64,000 nt of DNA from an uncultured Pseudomonadota bacterium (GCA_903868595.1 CAIPVV010000060.1:1-64000); one strand, 5' to 3'. Shown: positions 1-11,453, counted from the stretch's first letter. Made by a program: numbers and translations. The notes: generated from the sequence alone by a model not told the origin.

Positions 1-1016
1 AGGTCGTAGGGCGTCGCGGTGGGATTGGCCTGACGGTAGGCTCTGATCAGGGCGTCGGCATCGCCTTTCGGGAAGCCTGCCTTGATTCTCGCCCGCAGGC
101 CCGCCTCGTCTAGGTGGACCAGTGTCGCCAGCTGTGGCAGGAATGGCGGAAAGGTTGCCTCGGTACGGTTGCTACCGATCAGCAAGGGGACGTCCTCGGA
201 CACGGCCGGGGCATCCGGGTCGAAGGGGTGGCGGGGCAGGGCAAGGCCATCCACCACCGGCCCAAAGCTGCCGGAGACACCCGCCGCGCGCAGCTTGGGC
301 TGGATTGTGAAGTACGCCTTCAGCAGCACGTCGGCCGGGGTCTGCTGCAGCCCACGAACGTCGGTGGGCTTGAGCGAGAGCTCGCTGGAGAGGATCGCGG
401 AGGCGCGCGTTGCATCCTCGGCCGCGATGGAACGCAGACCCGGGCCGCTCTGGATGATCGCGCGATGGAACAGGCCCTTGGCAGCCGGCATCGCCAGCAG
501 CGTGGATACCTTGCCGCCGCCGCCGGACTCACCGAAGATCGTCACATTGCCCGGATTCCCGCCAAAAGCGGCAATGTTCGTGCGTACCCATTGCAGCGCC
601 TGCACGACGTCAAGGATGCCGGCATTGCCTGAACTCGCAAAGGGATCACCGCCCGTGGCCGCAAGGTGCGTGAAGCCGAATACGTTTAGGCGGTGGTTCA
701 CACCCACGAACACGATGTCGCCGCGACGTGCCATGTTCCCGCCGTCGTACAGTGGGTAGGACGCCGAGCCGGAGGAGTACCCGCCGCCGTGCAGCCAGAG
801 CATCACGGGGCGCTTGCCGGCAACCGAGGGTGTCCAGACATTCACCACCAGGCAGTCCTCACCCTCGCTGACGCCGGGTGGATCCTGCGGCAGCGCCGCG
901 CGCATGATCACGTTGGGGTCGCCGCCGGACGGGTCCCTCTGCGGTGAGCTAGAACCAAACAGCACGGCATCGCGAACCCCGCGCCACGGCTTTACGGGCC
1001 TACCCAGCTGAATGCC
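1..1016 (-). CDS. carboxylesterase type B, 3' end off window and N-terminus damaged
   Basis: Read on the minus strand, this frame encodes the core of a type B carboxylesterase of the para-nitrobenzyl esterase kind. It shows the oxyanion-hole stretch LWLHGGG, the segment GVNHRLNVFGF, and the nucleophile elbow TIFGESGGGGK, where the serine of GESGG is the expected catalytic residue. The C-terminal half, with the acid and histidine, lies beyond base 1. The N-terminus is abnormal. Family members normally have a signal peptide and then a GIPYA-type segment about 25 residues before PVKPW. Here GIQLGRPVKPWRGVRDA follows directly, and the only upstream ATG that opens a signal-peptide-like stretch (about 1083) is in another frame and stops at 992. 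I infer a 5' deletion or frameshift, so the gene may be inactive. An in-frame GTG at 965 is the only plausible late start seen. Confidence 0.8.
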
Positions 1017-1390
1017 ATAACCAGCACCAGGCCGAGCAGTGCCTCGCCAATCGCGCGCAGATCGGACTGCTGGACGCTCTTCATGGGGGAAATAAGGGGA
1101 CGCCGGTCCGGTGAAGCCGCAGAGTGTATGACAGTAGGGTGAAGCTTTTCCCCGTCTCCTGCCGCACCCTCACACGGTGCGAGAAGACTCACCGTTCGGC
1201 GTTGACGCCTGATCGCCCCTGCCGGGCAGCAACTCGCCTTACGCCCGTGCGCGAATGCGCGCGGATCCTCTCCCCGAGGCGCCTGACCCCGCACTGCCGC
1301 CGCCCGCGATCACGAGCCGGGCGTCGTCCACCTCGGTGGCGACGTCCCCTGCCAGCCTGCTCAGCGGGCCGGTCACGCGAGACACCGGCC
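1017..1390. other. intergenic, no convincing gene
   Basis: About 370 bases separate the damaged esterase from the ABC permease. The minus strand carries a short reading frame with a hydrophobic segment (start about 1083, end 992). It may be the remnant signal peptide of the esterase, now out of frame with it. Nothing else recognisable is seen. Confidence 0.5.
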
Positions 1391-2572
1391 TCAACCCAGC
1401 AGTGCCTCGCGCCGGTACAGTCGGCCCGCGATTAACACGAGCACGGCGCCCAGCAGCAGGCAGCTCCCCGCGGAGAGCGCCACCTGCAGGGGGTCCAGGG
1501 ACTCCGCGCGCAGGAGGCGCGTGACGAGAAAGTGCTGCGAGAGGCTGGGCACCGCCATGAGGCGGGTCGTCGGCACGACGTTGGCGACGCTCGCGAAGAC
1601 CAGCGGCAGGCTCGGCACCAGCTGCACGATGCCCAGCCACGCCTGCGCCTCCCGCACGCTGCGGGCAAATGCCGCCACGATCGTCAGGAGCGCGGCCGCC
1701 GCCGGCACCAGGGGCAGCGTCACGCCGATGACCTTCAGCGCCGTCAGGAGGCCCAGGTTGGCGCTCATCCCCAGGTCCTCCAGCCCCACGCGGCCCAGCA
1801 CCACGAAGAACATCGTCGTGGTCAGGCACAGCGAGAGTGACATGTAGCTGCAAGTGGCGAGCATCTTGCCGTAGAGCAGGACCTCGCGCGGCACCGGGGT
1901 CGTCAGCAGCGGCTCCAGCGTGCCGCGTTCGCGCTCCCCGGCGGTCGTGTCGATCGCCAGGTACAGGCCACCGGTCATCATCGCCAGGATCAGGAAGAAG
2001 CCCAGCATGCCCAGCACCAGTACGGAGCGGCTCGCGGGGGTTGAGACGTCCACGTCCTGCACCGGCACCGGGGAGAGCAGCACCGGGTCCACGCCCCGCA
2101 GCAGCAGGCGCTGCGCCGCCAGGCTGCGGTTGTGCTCGCCGAGCAGTGCCCGCAGGCGGCCGAGGAGCCGCTGGTCGGTGCTGCTGGAGCTGTCGACGTA
2201 GAGCTGCACCGGCGCGGGCAGGCCGCGCGCCAGGCGCTCGCCGTGGTCGGAGGGCACGGCCAGCACCACGTGCTCGCGCTGGCTGCGGATCGCCTCCCGC
2301 GCCGCCGTGTCATCACCGCTGAAGTCATGCAGGGCGACGCCATGCGCGGCAAGAAAGTCGCGCAGGTTGGGTGCGGCCGCGGCGTTGTGGATGGCGACCT
2401 CCAGCGGCTTGTCCGGCTCCTGCACGCCCTGCTTGAGCATGAACTTGAGCATGACGCCGAAGATCAGCGGGGCGAACAGCGGTCCCATCACCAGCGCCGC
2501 CAACACCGTGCGCCGGTCGCGCAGGTTCTCCACGAACTCCTTGGCAAAGACGATCAGCAGCGCGCGCCTCAT
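1391..2572 (-). CDS. ABC transporter permease, NatB-like
   Basis: A 393-residue integral membrane protein of the ABC-2/NatB type, which exports substrates together with a separate ATPase; Na+ is the known substrate in Bacillus. One N-terminal membrane segment (about residues 20-40) is followed by a large extracytoplasmic domain of about 150 residues. Several hydrophobic segments then run from about residue 185 to the C-terminus. The motif DTTAGERERGTLEPLLTTPV is the conserved coupling region of this family. The start chosen is the ATG at 2572, which overlaps the stop of the upstream ATPase gene by four bases (ATGA). A longer in-frame start upstream would lie inside the ATPase gene. The substrate cannot be deduced. 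Confidence 0.88.
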   Translation of the reverse strand: MRRALLIVFAKEFVENLRDRRTVLAALVMGPLFAPLIFGVMLKFMLKQGVQEPDKPLEVAIHNAAAAPNLRDFLAAHGVALHDFSGDDTAAREAIRSQREHVVLAVPSDHGERLARGLPAPVQLYVDSSSSTDQRLLGRLRALLGEHNRSLAAQRLLLRGVDPVLLSPVPVQDVDVSTPASRSVLVLGMLGFFLILAMMTGGLYLAIDTTAGERERGTLEPLLTTPVPREVLLYGKMLATCSYMSLSLCLTTTMFFVVLGRVGLEDLGMSANLGLLTALKVIGVTLPLVPAAAALLTIVAAFARSVREAQAWLGIVQLVPSLPLVFASVANVVPTTRLMAVPSLSQHFLVTRLLRAESLDPLQVALSAGSCLLLGAVLVLIAGRLYRREALLG

Positions 2573-3303
2573 GCCAGGCCTGCCGTCGCATCGCCCGTGA
2601 GCTCCAGGAACGCCTGTTCCAGGTCCGCCGCGCCCGTGCGCTCCAGCAGTTCCTGCGGCGTGCCGCGCGCCACCACTTCGCCCGCAGCGATCACGACGAT
2701 GTCGTCGCACAGCGTGGCGACCTCGTGCATGACGTGGCTGGAGAACAGCACGCAGTGGCCGGCCTCCTTGAGCGTGCGCAGCAGCGCGCGCAGCTTGCGC
2801 ACGGAGGGCACGTCCAGCCCGTTGGTCGGCTCATCCAGGATCAGGTTGCGCGGGGCGTGCACCAGCGCGCGTGCCAGGGCGGTCTTCAGGCGCTCACCCT
2901 GCGAGAAGCCCTTGGCCCGGCGGTCCTGGATGTCCTGCAGTTCCAGCTGCGTGAGGAGCGCGGCGGCGCGCGCGCGTGCCGCCGCGCGGGAGAGCCCCTG
3001 CAGCCGGCCGAAGTACTCGATGTTCTCCCGCGCGGTCAGCGAGTTGTAGAGCCCCGCGGCATGCGGCAGCACGCCCAGGCGAGCGCGCGCCGAGAGGCTG
3101 TCGCGGCCGATGACCTCCCCGTCGATGAGCGCGGTGCCGGCATCGGCCTGGAGGATCGTATAGAGGATGCGCAGTGTCGTGCTCTTGCCGGCGCCGTTGG
3201 GACCCAGGAGGCCCGTGATGCGCCCGTCGGCCGCGGCGAAGCTCACGTCCGTGAGCGCCTGCACGGTGCCGAAGCGCTTGGCCAGTCCCCGTGCCTCGAT
3301 CAT
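2569..3303 (-). CDS. ABC transporter ATP-binding protein, NatA-like
   Basis: A 244-residue cytoplasmic ABC ATPase that would energise the permease encoded immediately downstream. Walker A is GPNGAGKST, the signature loop is FSQGE, Walker B is LILDEPTNGLD, and the switch histidine lies in SSHVMHE. Start ATG 3303 overlaps the stop of the preceding hydrolase gene by four bases, and its own stop overlaps the permease start by four bases. The three genes are therefore probably translationally coupled in one transcript. Single-subunit ATPase plus single permease is the usual NatAB/ABC-2 layout. Whether it moves Na+, a drug or a lipid is not visible. Confidence 0.93.
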   Translation of the reverse strand: MIEARGLAKRFGTVQALTDVSFAAADGRITGLLGPNGAGKSTTLRILYTILQADAGTALIDGEVIGRDSLSARARLGVLPHAAGLYNSLTARENIEYFGRLQGLSRAAARARAAALLTQLELQDIQDRRAKGFSQGERLKTALARALVHAPRNLILDEPTNGLDVPSVRKLRALLRTLKEAGHCVLFSSHVMHEVATLCDDIVVIAAGEVVARGTPQELLERTGAADLEQAFLELTGDATAGLA

Positions 3304-4796
3304 GGCGCAGGCCCGGTGAGCGAGAGGAAGAACGGCGCGGGCTTCACAGCGTTCAGGCAGCGGGTGTCCAGCTGCGAGACCGAGGCCGGGTCCGCGGCGC
3401 GCGCGAGGAACTGCGCCATCACGCGGTCCATGCACGGCAGGCCCAGCTGGCCGTGGCCCTGGTCGGTGAGCTTCAGGTGCAGCGCGTGCGTGAAGCCGCG
3501 TGCGGCCAGCTCCCCGTAGGCGGCTGGTGTCACCGGGTCCGCGGTGCCGGAGAGCAGCAGCGCAGGCACCGCGCTGTGCAGGGGCTCGTGCAGGTCCTCG
3601 TCCATCACGCCGCGGGGCCAGAGGCGGCAGATCGTCCTCAGCGCATCGACCTGCGCGGTACCCAGGAAGGTCTTGCCCAGGGCGTCGCGGTCCACGTGGC
3701 CCTCGAAGAAGGGCACGTCCTCCGCGCAGACCACGCTGTTGTGCATGCCGAAGGCGAGCAGCTCGTCGTAGGTGCTGGTGGCCATCAGGAACTGCGCGGC
3801 CAGCGGCTGGAAATATCCCTCGCGGCTGGCCAGGTGCAGCGAGAGCGGCAGCAGCGCCGCCTGGTCGGCGCTGTAGCTGGCCAGCCGCAGCACGGTGGCC
3901 AGGGCCGGTATCGCAAAGTCCACGGTCAGCGGCTTGCCGGTGCGCGGATCCGGCAGGCTGACGGGGACGCCCTTGCGCTGCAGCTGCGCGCGCAGTTGCT
4001 CGTAGTCGGCCTGCGGGTCGCCGAACTGCTGCTGGCAGGGGGCCTGCTCGCGGCAGCGCGCGAGGATGCGGGTGAGGGCGCGCTGCGCTTGCAGCGCCGA
4101 GTCCGGCCCCAGCGCGAGCTGCGGCGGCACGACGCCGTCCAGGATCACGGCGCGCGTCTGCCCGGGGTGGCGCCGCGCGTAGTGCTGCGCGACGCGGGTG
4201 CCGTAGCTGCTGCCGTAGAGGTTGATGCGCGCGTAGCCCAGGGCGGCGCGCACGGCGTCCAGGTCCTCCACCGCGACGCTGGTGGTGAACTGCGCAAGGT
4301 CATTGCGCTGGGCGAGGACGGCCTGGCAGGCGCTGACCGCGCGGGCGATCTGTGCCTCGCCCGCGTCCCACAGCGAGGCCTCTTCTATGTCGCAGTTCAG
4401 GGGGTTGGAGCGCCCGGTGCCCCGCTGGTCGACCAGGATGATGTCGCGGTCGCGGTGGATGCGGGCAAAGACCCCGGCAACGTTGGGGTAGAAGTCGCTC
4501 GCCCCCAGGCCCGGGCCGCCGGCCAGCAGGAACAGCGGATCGGGCTGGTGCTCCCGGCTCAGCGCCGGGACGCGGGCGACGAAGAGGCGGAGCTGGCGTC
4601 CCTGGGGACGGGCCCGGTTCTCCGGGACGGTGAGCTCGCCGCACTGGGCGGCCACCTGCAGCAGGTGCTGGACCTGCTCCAGCTGGCAGGGCGCCAGGCG
4701 CAGCGCCGGCTCGGCCGCCGCCAGCGGCTGCGCCGCCGCGAGCAGCGCGGCCAGGCCCAGCAGCAGCGCCAGCGGAATTGGGATGTGGCCACGCAC
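3300..4796 (-). CDS. secreted alpha/beta hydrolase, TAP-like (tripeptidyl aminopeptidase family)
   Basis: A 498-residue exported hydrolase. The GTG at 4796 gives a clean signal peptide (hydrophobic run about residues 8-25, cleavage near AAA-EP), whereas the nearest ATG is in another frame. The fold markers are LLAGGPGLGA near residue 85, DQRGTGRS, and the nucleophile elbow YGSSYGTR, whose second serine is the expected nucleophile. The acid lies in SGTADPVTP and the histidine in DQGHGQ near the C-terminus, as in the TAP-like C-terminal domain. Members cleave N-terminal peptides or proline-containing substrates; the exact substrate is unknown. The gene is divergent from mnmG with only 18 bases between the starts, and it is coupled to the NatAB-like genes downstream. 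Confidence 0.87.
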   Translation of the reverse strand: MRGHIPIPLALLLGLAALLAAAQPLAAAEPALRLAPCQLEQVQHLLQVAAQCGELTVPENRARPQGRQLRLFVARVPALSREHQPDPLFLLAGGPGLGASDFYPNVAGVFARIHRDRDIILVDQRGTGRSNPLNCDIEEASLWDAGEAQIARAVSACQAVLAQRNDLAQFTTSVAVEDLDAVRAALGYARINLYGSSYGTRVAQHYARRHPGQTRAVILDGVVPPQLALGPDSALQAQRALTRILARCREQAPCQQQFGDPQADYEQLRAQLQRKGVPVSLPDPRTGKPLTVDFAIPALATVLRLASYSADQAALLPLSLHLASREGYFQPLAAQFLMATSTYDELLAFGMHNSVVCAEDVPFFEGHVDRDALGKTFLGTAQVDALRTICRLWPRGVMDEDLHEPLHSAVPALLLSGTADPVTPAAYGELAARGFTHALHLKLTDQGHGQLGLPCMDRVMAQFLARAADPASVSQLDTRCLNAVKPAPFFLSLTGPAP

Positions 4797-4814
4797 GGCA
4801 TAGAATAGTGCCCT

Positions 4815-6703
<1,889 letters not shown>

Positions 6704-6707
<4 letters not shown>

Positions 6708-6973
6708 GCCTTGGGGCCTTCCGCGGGAACCAGCGTGATGGCTTCCTCCGGGCACTCCGCCACGCAGCGCCTGCAGCCCTCGCACTGATCCGGCCGCGCG
6801 ACGATCGCCTGGCGGCCCCCGTGGAGGAGCTGGCGCAGCCGGCCGCCCAGGCCGAGCGGGCCGCGCTCCTCGGCCGTCAGCACCCGCACGTCGAACACGT
6901 CCCAGGGGCAGACGTGCGCGCACACGGCCTTGCCCTCGCAGCGGTTGTAGTTGATCAGCGGTCGCTGTGCCAT
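6704..6973 (-). CDS. ferredoxin-type 4Fe-4S protein
   Basis: An 89-residue protein with two cysteine clusters. [13 protein letters not shown] near the N-terminus is an atypical first cluster, and [12 protein letters not shown] near residue 65 is a canonical CxxCxxCxxxCP 4Fe-4S site. A 30-residue linker separates them. The start ATG 6973 was chosen because it places the first cluster near the N-terminus as in related ferredoxins. The stop overlaps that of the convergent mnmG. It is probably a small electron carrier; its partner is not evident from the neighbourhood. Confidence 0.85.
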
Positions 6974-7081
6974 GCGCGAAAGACTACCCCGCCGCGCCAC
7001 GCAAGACACGGCTGGCCCGGGCAGCGCGGGCGGTGTGCCCGCGCCGGGTCGATTCGCCGCCGCCGGCGCGGCGTGGATCCC

Positions 7082-7330
7082 TTAAGGGGCCGCGGCCTTC
7101 GCGTCCGCCTTGGCGGGTACGGGCTCGGTGCCCGCCGTGCCGCACTTGGCGAACTTCTTGGTCTTCATGTCGCGGCACTTGGCGGCCGGGGCGGCGGCCG
7201 GCGGCGGGCACTTGATGAACTTGCCCTTGTCGTCGCGGCACGGGGCGGCATCGGCGCTCAGGCTCGCGGCGGCCCCTGCGACGCACAGCAGCGCGGTGAA
7301 CAGGAACGTCTTCAGCGTTGTCTTAGGCAT
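7082..7330 (-). CDS. small secreted protein with two CRDxK...KC repeats
   Basis: An 82-residue protein with a signal peptide (hydrophobic residues about 8-27, cleavage near ADA-AP). The mature part has two similar elements, CRDDKGKFIKC at residues 31-41 and CRDMKTKKFAKC at 52-63, separated by a Pro/Ala linker and followed by an Ala/Lys-rich tail. The paired cysteines suggest two small disulfide loops in the periplasm. I recognise the motif as common in small hypothetical proteins of proteobacteria but know no function for it. Confidence 0.75.
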   Translation of the reverse strand: MPKTTLKTFLFTALLCVAGAAASLSADAAPCRDDKGKFIKCPPPAAAPAAKCRDMKTKKFAKCGTAGTEPVPAKADAKAAAP

Positions 7331-7453
7331 GGCGATTCTCCGGGAACGTTGCGGCATTGTTCCACTGCACGGGGAGCCTAGGGAAGCGCCATCTGCGGGC
7401 CCGCCGGCGCGTGCTATGTTGAGCCGCTCAGCGTGTAAACGGGGGAATTGATC

Positions 7454-8434
7454 ATGTTCGACGTCAGCTGGCTGCCCATCATCCTCGTCGTTGCCGCCGT
7501 CGTCGTGGCCTCCAAGGCCTGGCTGACCGTGCCGCAGGGTCATGAGTTCACGCTGGAGCGCTTCGGGCGCTACAAGAAGACGCTGGAGCCGGGGTTCCAC
7601 CTGATCACGCCGTTCTTCGAGCAGGTCGGCCGCCGCATCAACATGATGGAGCAGGTGCTGGACGTACCGCGCCAGGAAGTGATCACCAAGGACAACGCCA
7701 TGCTGGGCGTGGACGCGGTGGTGTTCTACCAGGTGCTGGATGCGGCCAAGGCGGCCTACGAGGTCGACAACCTGCGCCTGGCGGTGGTGAACCTCACGAC
7801 CACCAACATCCGCACCGTGGTGGGCTCGATGGACCTGGACGAGACGCTCTCCAAGCGCGACGAGATCAACCACCGGCTGCTGCGCGTGGTGGATGAGGCG
7901 ACCTCGCCCTGGGGCATCAAGGTGACCCGCATCGAGATCAAGGACATCCGGCCGCCGGCGGACCTGGTGGATTCGATGGCCCGGCAGATGAAGGCCGAGC
8001 GCGACAAGCGCGCCAACATCCTGGACGCCGAGGGCTTCCGCCAGGCGGCGATCCTGAAGGCCGAGGGCGAGAAGCAGTCGGTCGTGCTGGAGGCCGAGGG
8101 CCGCAAGGAGGCGGCGTTCCGCGACGCGGAAGCCCGCGAACGCCTGGCGCAGGCCGAGGCCGCCGCCACCAGCGTGGTGTCCCAGGCCATCGCCAACGGC
8201 GACGTGCACGCGATCAACTACTTCGTCGCGCAGAAGTACGTGGAGGCGCTCAAGGCCTTCGCGACCTCGCCGAACCAGAAGGTGTTCTTCATGCCGGTGG
8301 AGGCCACGAGCCTGCTGGCCTCGCTGGGCGGCATCGCGGAACTGGCCAAGGACGCACTGGCCAAGCCGGTGCCGCAGCCCAAGCCGCCCTCCCCGACGAC
8401 GCTGGGACCCGCGCATGGCGGAGAGAAGCGGTGA
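7454..8434 (+). CDS. qmcA: SPFH/stomatin-family membrane protein QmcA
   Basis: A 326-residue protein with one N-terminal membrane anchor (about residues 5-22), an SPFH/band 7 domain (about 25-200) and a long Ala/Glu-rich coiled coil (about 180-260). The run VPQGHEFTLERFGRYKKTL and the stretch WGIKVTRIEIKDIRPP are typical of the QmcA/YbbK group. Start ATG 7454 is preceded by GGGGGAA at 7440-7446; a TTG six bases earlier is less likely. Its stop overlaps the GTG of the NfeD-like gene, the usual partner. Such pairs form membrane microdomains and influence protease or lipid organisation. Confidence 0.93.
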   Translation: MFDVSWLPIILVVAAVVVASKAWLTVPQGHEFTLERFGRYKKTLEPGFHLITPFFEQVGRRINMMEQVLDVPRQEVITKDNAMLGVDAVVFYQVLDAAKAAYEVDNLRLAVVNLTTTNIRTVVGSMDLDETLSKRDEINHRLLRVVDEATSPWGIKVTRIEIKDIRPPADLVDSMARQMKAERDKRANILDAEGFRQAAILKAEGEKQSVVLEAEGRKEAAFRDAEARERLAQAEAAATSVVSQAIANGDVHAINYFVAQKYVEALKAFATSPNQKVFFMPVEATSLLASLGGIAELAKDALAKPVPQPKPPSPTTLGPAHGGEKR

Positions 8435-8877
8435 TCCCGTTCGTCCAGGGGCTGCAGTGGTGGCACTGGTGGATCGCCGCCGCCGCACTGGCCGCCGTGG
8501 AGACCTTCATGCCCGGCGCGGTGGCGATCTGGTTCGCCGCCTCGGCGCTGGCGGTGGGCGCACTGCTGCTGCTTGTACCGCTGCCCTGGCAGCTACAACT
8601 GGTGGTGTTCGGTGCGCTGGGCCTGGCCGCGCTGTTGTTGTGGCGGCGCTACCGGCCGTCAACGGACGCCGATTCCGACCAACCCGCACTGAATCACCGG
8701 GGCGTACACTACATCGGCCAGAGCTACACGCTGGTCGAGCCCCTGCACAACGGCAGCGGCAAGGTGCAGATCGGAGACGGTGTGTGGCTGGTGCGCGGTG
8801 CCGACCAACCCGTTGGAGCCCGTGTCCGCGTGGTGGCCGTGGATGGCGCCGTCCTGATAGTTGAACCGGAGCGCTAA
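8431..8877 (+). CDS. NfeD-like membrane protein
   Basis: A 148-residue protein with three hydrophobic segments in the first 75 residues and a C-terminal OB-fold-like domain (about residues 85-148) typical of short NfeD proteins. Start GTG 8431 overlaps the qmcA stop by four bases. NfeD and SPFH genes co-occur almost universally, and the NfeD OB domain is thought to assist stomatin assembly. The function here is inferred from that pairing. Confidence 0.9.
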   Translation: MIPFVQGLQWWHWWIAAAALAAVETFMPGAVAIWFAASALAVGALLLLVPLPWQLQLVVFGALGLAALLLWRRYRPSTDADSDQPALNHRGVHYIGQSYTLVEPLHNGSGKVQIGDGVWLVRGADQPVGARVRVVAVDGAVLIVEPER

Positions 8878-8907
8878 GCCGGAAGACCTTAACGAATCGG
8901 GGGCCTT

Positions 8908-9336
8908 ATGCGGACGTTGAACCAACTGTTGAACGACAAGGGTCGCGCCGTTTACTCGATCAGCCCAGACGCACCGGTCATCGACGCGGTGCGCATCATG
9001 GCCACCAGCCACGTGGGCGCGCTGCTGGTGATGCACGGGGAATCCCTGCAGGGAATCATTTCCGAGCGCGACTATGCGAGAAAGGTGGTCCTGCTGGGCC
9101 GTGCCTCCAGCGACACGCCGGTGCACGAGATCATGAGCACCCCGGTGCTCAGCGTGTCGCCGGACACCTCGGTGCACGATGCGATGCAGATCATGACGCA
9201 CCAGCGCGTGCGGCACCTGCCGGTCATGGTGGGCGCCCGCGTGCTTGGCGTCGTCTCCATCGGCGACCTGGTCAAGAGCGTCATCGAGGAGCAGCAGCAC
9301 CACATCGAGGAGCTGGAGACCTACATCCACGGCTAG
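8908..9336 (+). CDS. two-CBS-domain protein
   Basis: A 142-residue cytoplasmic protein made of two tandem CBS motifs, about residues 10-65 (with GIISERDYARKV) and 75-130 (with GVVSIGDLVKSVIEE). CBS pairs bind adenine nucleotides or SAM and act as energy sensors. As a stand-alone protein its target is unknown. The gene lies 30 bases downstream of the NfeD-like gene and may share its transcript. Confidence 0.9.
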   Translation: MRTLNQLLNDKGRAVYSISPDAPVIDAVRIMATSHVGALLVMHGESLQGIISERDYARKVVLLGRASSDTPVHEIMSTPVLSVSPDTSVHDAMQIMTHQRVRHLPVMVGARVLGVVSIGDLVKSVIEEQQHHIEELETYIHG

Positions 9337-9945
9337 TGGCCCGGTGGGACCGCCCCATAGCGCCGCGCCCGGCCGCGGCCATGCCCCCCTTTACGCGACC
9401 GCCCGCTCCTGCGGTCGTGTTGATTCCCCTTGTGACCCAGTGCCCGGACTGCACCGCGTTCCCCTTGGGGTTGGCGCCTGGACGTGCTCAAGTGGGGACC
9501 TGCCGGCGTCCGATGAGGGCCGCGGCGAGCTGTCGGAGTTCCCCAACGCGGTGATCCCCCACCGCATCTCGTTCTTTGCGCGAGCGCCACCACGTCGACT
9601 CCCTGCGCGACCCTAGCCTGAAGCCCCGCGTGGACGACCCGCACCTGCTGCGGCTGCGCGACGGCGTTCAACCGCTACAAGCCCTCGGTCGACCTGCGGT
9701 TCCGCTTGCTCGCCCAGCAGGCCGTCCGCAACGCGATCGGCGTGCTGCGGACCGGCAGGGTCAAGGACGGGGCGCCGGGCCTGAAGCACTGCGCGAGGCC
9801 GGCAGCGCCAGCACTGCGCAGGATGCGGCCACGAGCGTCGCAGGGGGGGTGCCGGGCGAGGCAGTCCGCAGCGGCGCGGCCGCCGGGGCGCTGCCGCTGC
9901 CGAGCAGTGCGCCCCGCGTGCTGACGCGCTCCCCGCAGCGGGACA
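9337..9945. other. 609-base GC-rich stretch without a recognised gene
   Basis: No frame here gives a recognisable protein. One plus-strand frame around 9668-9785 reads like coding sequence (FNRYKPSVDLRFRLLAQQAV and onward) but has no start or continuation, so it may be a decayed gene. No terminator with a T-run and no RNA gene is apparent. Confidence 0.5.
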
Positions 9946-11445
9946 TCACGCGCCAGAGCGTCCGCGGCCGACCGGCCGCGGGCCGTACTTGCGCCAGAAC
10001 GCCGGCGTGAACAGCACCAGCACCGTGAACAACTCGATGCGGCCCAGGAACATGGCCGCGGTGCACACCCAGGTCTGGAAGTCCGTCAGCACCTGGTAGT
10101 TGTGCGTGGGGCCCACGAGCCCCAGTCCCGGGCCTGCGTTGTTCATCGACGCGAGCACCGCCGAGAAGGCGGTGATGAAATCCAGGTTCGAGAGCAGCAG
10201 GGCGAAGGTCAGCACGACCACCGTCATGAAATACATGAAGATGAACGCCAGCACCGAGTAGACGGCGCGGTTGGGGATCACCGCGCCTGCGATCTTCAGG
10301 GGGGCCACCGCCTGCGGGTGCACCAGGATGAACATCTCGCGGAACGACTGCTTGATCAGCACCAGCGCGCGGAAGATCTTGATGCCGCCCCCCACCGAGC
10401 CGGTGCTGGGGATCAGGCAGCCCAGGAACAGCATCCACATCGGCGCAAACAGCGGCCAGAGCGAGTAGTCGGTGGTGACGAAGCCGGAGGTCGTGGCCGT
10501 GGAGATCAGGTTGAAGGTCACGTTGCGCAGCGACTCCCCGATCGTCGGGTACACGCCGCTCGCGTAGAGGTAGCCGGTCAGGCCCACGATGCTCACCGCG
10601 ATCCAGGTCACCATCCAGCGCGCCTCCGGGTCCCGCCGGTAGACCGAGAGATCGCCCTTGCGGATCGCCACGAAGTGCGTGGTGAAGTTCACCGCCGCCA
10701 GGATCATGAACACGCACATGACCATCTCGATGCGTGCGGAGTGGAACCAGGCGATGTTGGCGTCGTGCGTGGAGAAGCCGCCCAGCGAGACAATGGAGAA
10801 TGCATGGCACAGCGCGTCAAAGGCGCTCATGCCCGCCGCCAGCAGCGAGAGCATGCACAGCAGCGTGATCCCGCAGTACACCAGCCACAGCGCCTTGGCG
10901 GTCTGAGTGATGCGCGGCGTGAGCTTGGCATCCTTGACCGCCCCCGGCGTGTCGCCGCGGTGGATCTGCATGCCGCCTACGCCCAGCAGCGGCAGGATCG
11001 CCACGCCCAGCACGATGATGCCCATGCCGCCGAACCAGTGCAGCGCATGGCGCCAGAAGTTCACCGCGTGCGGCAGGTGGTCCAGGCCCGTCAGCGTCGT
11101 GGCACCCGTCGTGGTCAGCCCCGACATCGCCTCAAAGTACGCGTTCGTGAAGGAGAGCTCCGGCAGCTCCCTCATCAGCGGCAGGGCCGCCGCGGCCGTG
11201 ACCAGCAGCCAGCCCAGGGTCACCAGCAGGTAGCCGTCGCGCGGCTTGAGCTCCTCGCGGTAGCGGCGCGTTGCCAGCCGGACCACGAAGCCCGCCGCCG
11301 CGGTGCCCAGCCCCCCGGTAAGGAAGGTAAGGGCGGTGCCGTTCTCCCCGTAGACCACGCCGATCACGACGGGCAGCAGGTACAGCGCGCCGAACACCAT
11401 GAGCAGGGAGCCCAGGACGTTGAAGACGGCGAAGATCGATCGCAT
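9946..11445 (-). CDS. trkH: Trk potassium uptake channel subunit TrkH
   Basis: A 499-residue inner-membrane K+ transporter with the repeated M1-P-M2 architecture. The four pore-loop regions are visible as SGLTTTGATT, VSLGGFSTHD, ATTSGFVTT and MNNAGPG, each with the filter glycine. It needs the peripheral RCK protein TrkA, whose gene lies just upstream in the same direction with eight bases between them. Length and topology match the family. The C-terminus is short and basic. Confidence 0.96.
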   Translation of the reverse strand: MRSIFAVFNVLGSLLMVFGALYLLPVVIGVVYGENGTALTFLTGGLGTAAAGFVVRLATRRYREELKPRDGYLLVTLGWLLVTAAAALPLMRELPELSFTNAYFEAMSGLTTTGATTLTGLDHLPHAVNFWRHALHWFGGMGIIVLGVAILPLLGVGGMQIHRGDTPGAVKDAKLTPRITQTAKALWLVYCGITLLCMLSLLAAGMSAFDALCHAFSIVSLGGFSTHDANIAWFHSARIEMVMCVFMILAAVNFTTHFVAIRKGDLSVYRRDPEARWMVTWIAVSIVGLTGYLYASGVYPTIGESLRNVTFNLISTATTSGFVTTDYSLWPLFAPMWMLFLGCLIPSTGSVGGGIKIFRALVLIKQSFREMFILVHPQAVAPLKIAGAVIPNRAVYSVLAFIFMYFMTVVVLTFALLLSNLDFITAFSAVLASMNNAGPGLGLVGPTHNYQVLTDFQTWVCTAAMFLGRIELFTVLVLFTPAFWRKYGPRPVGRGRSGA

Positions 11446-11453
11446 GGGGCGCG

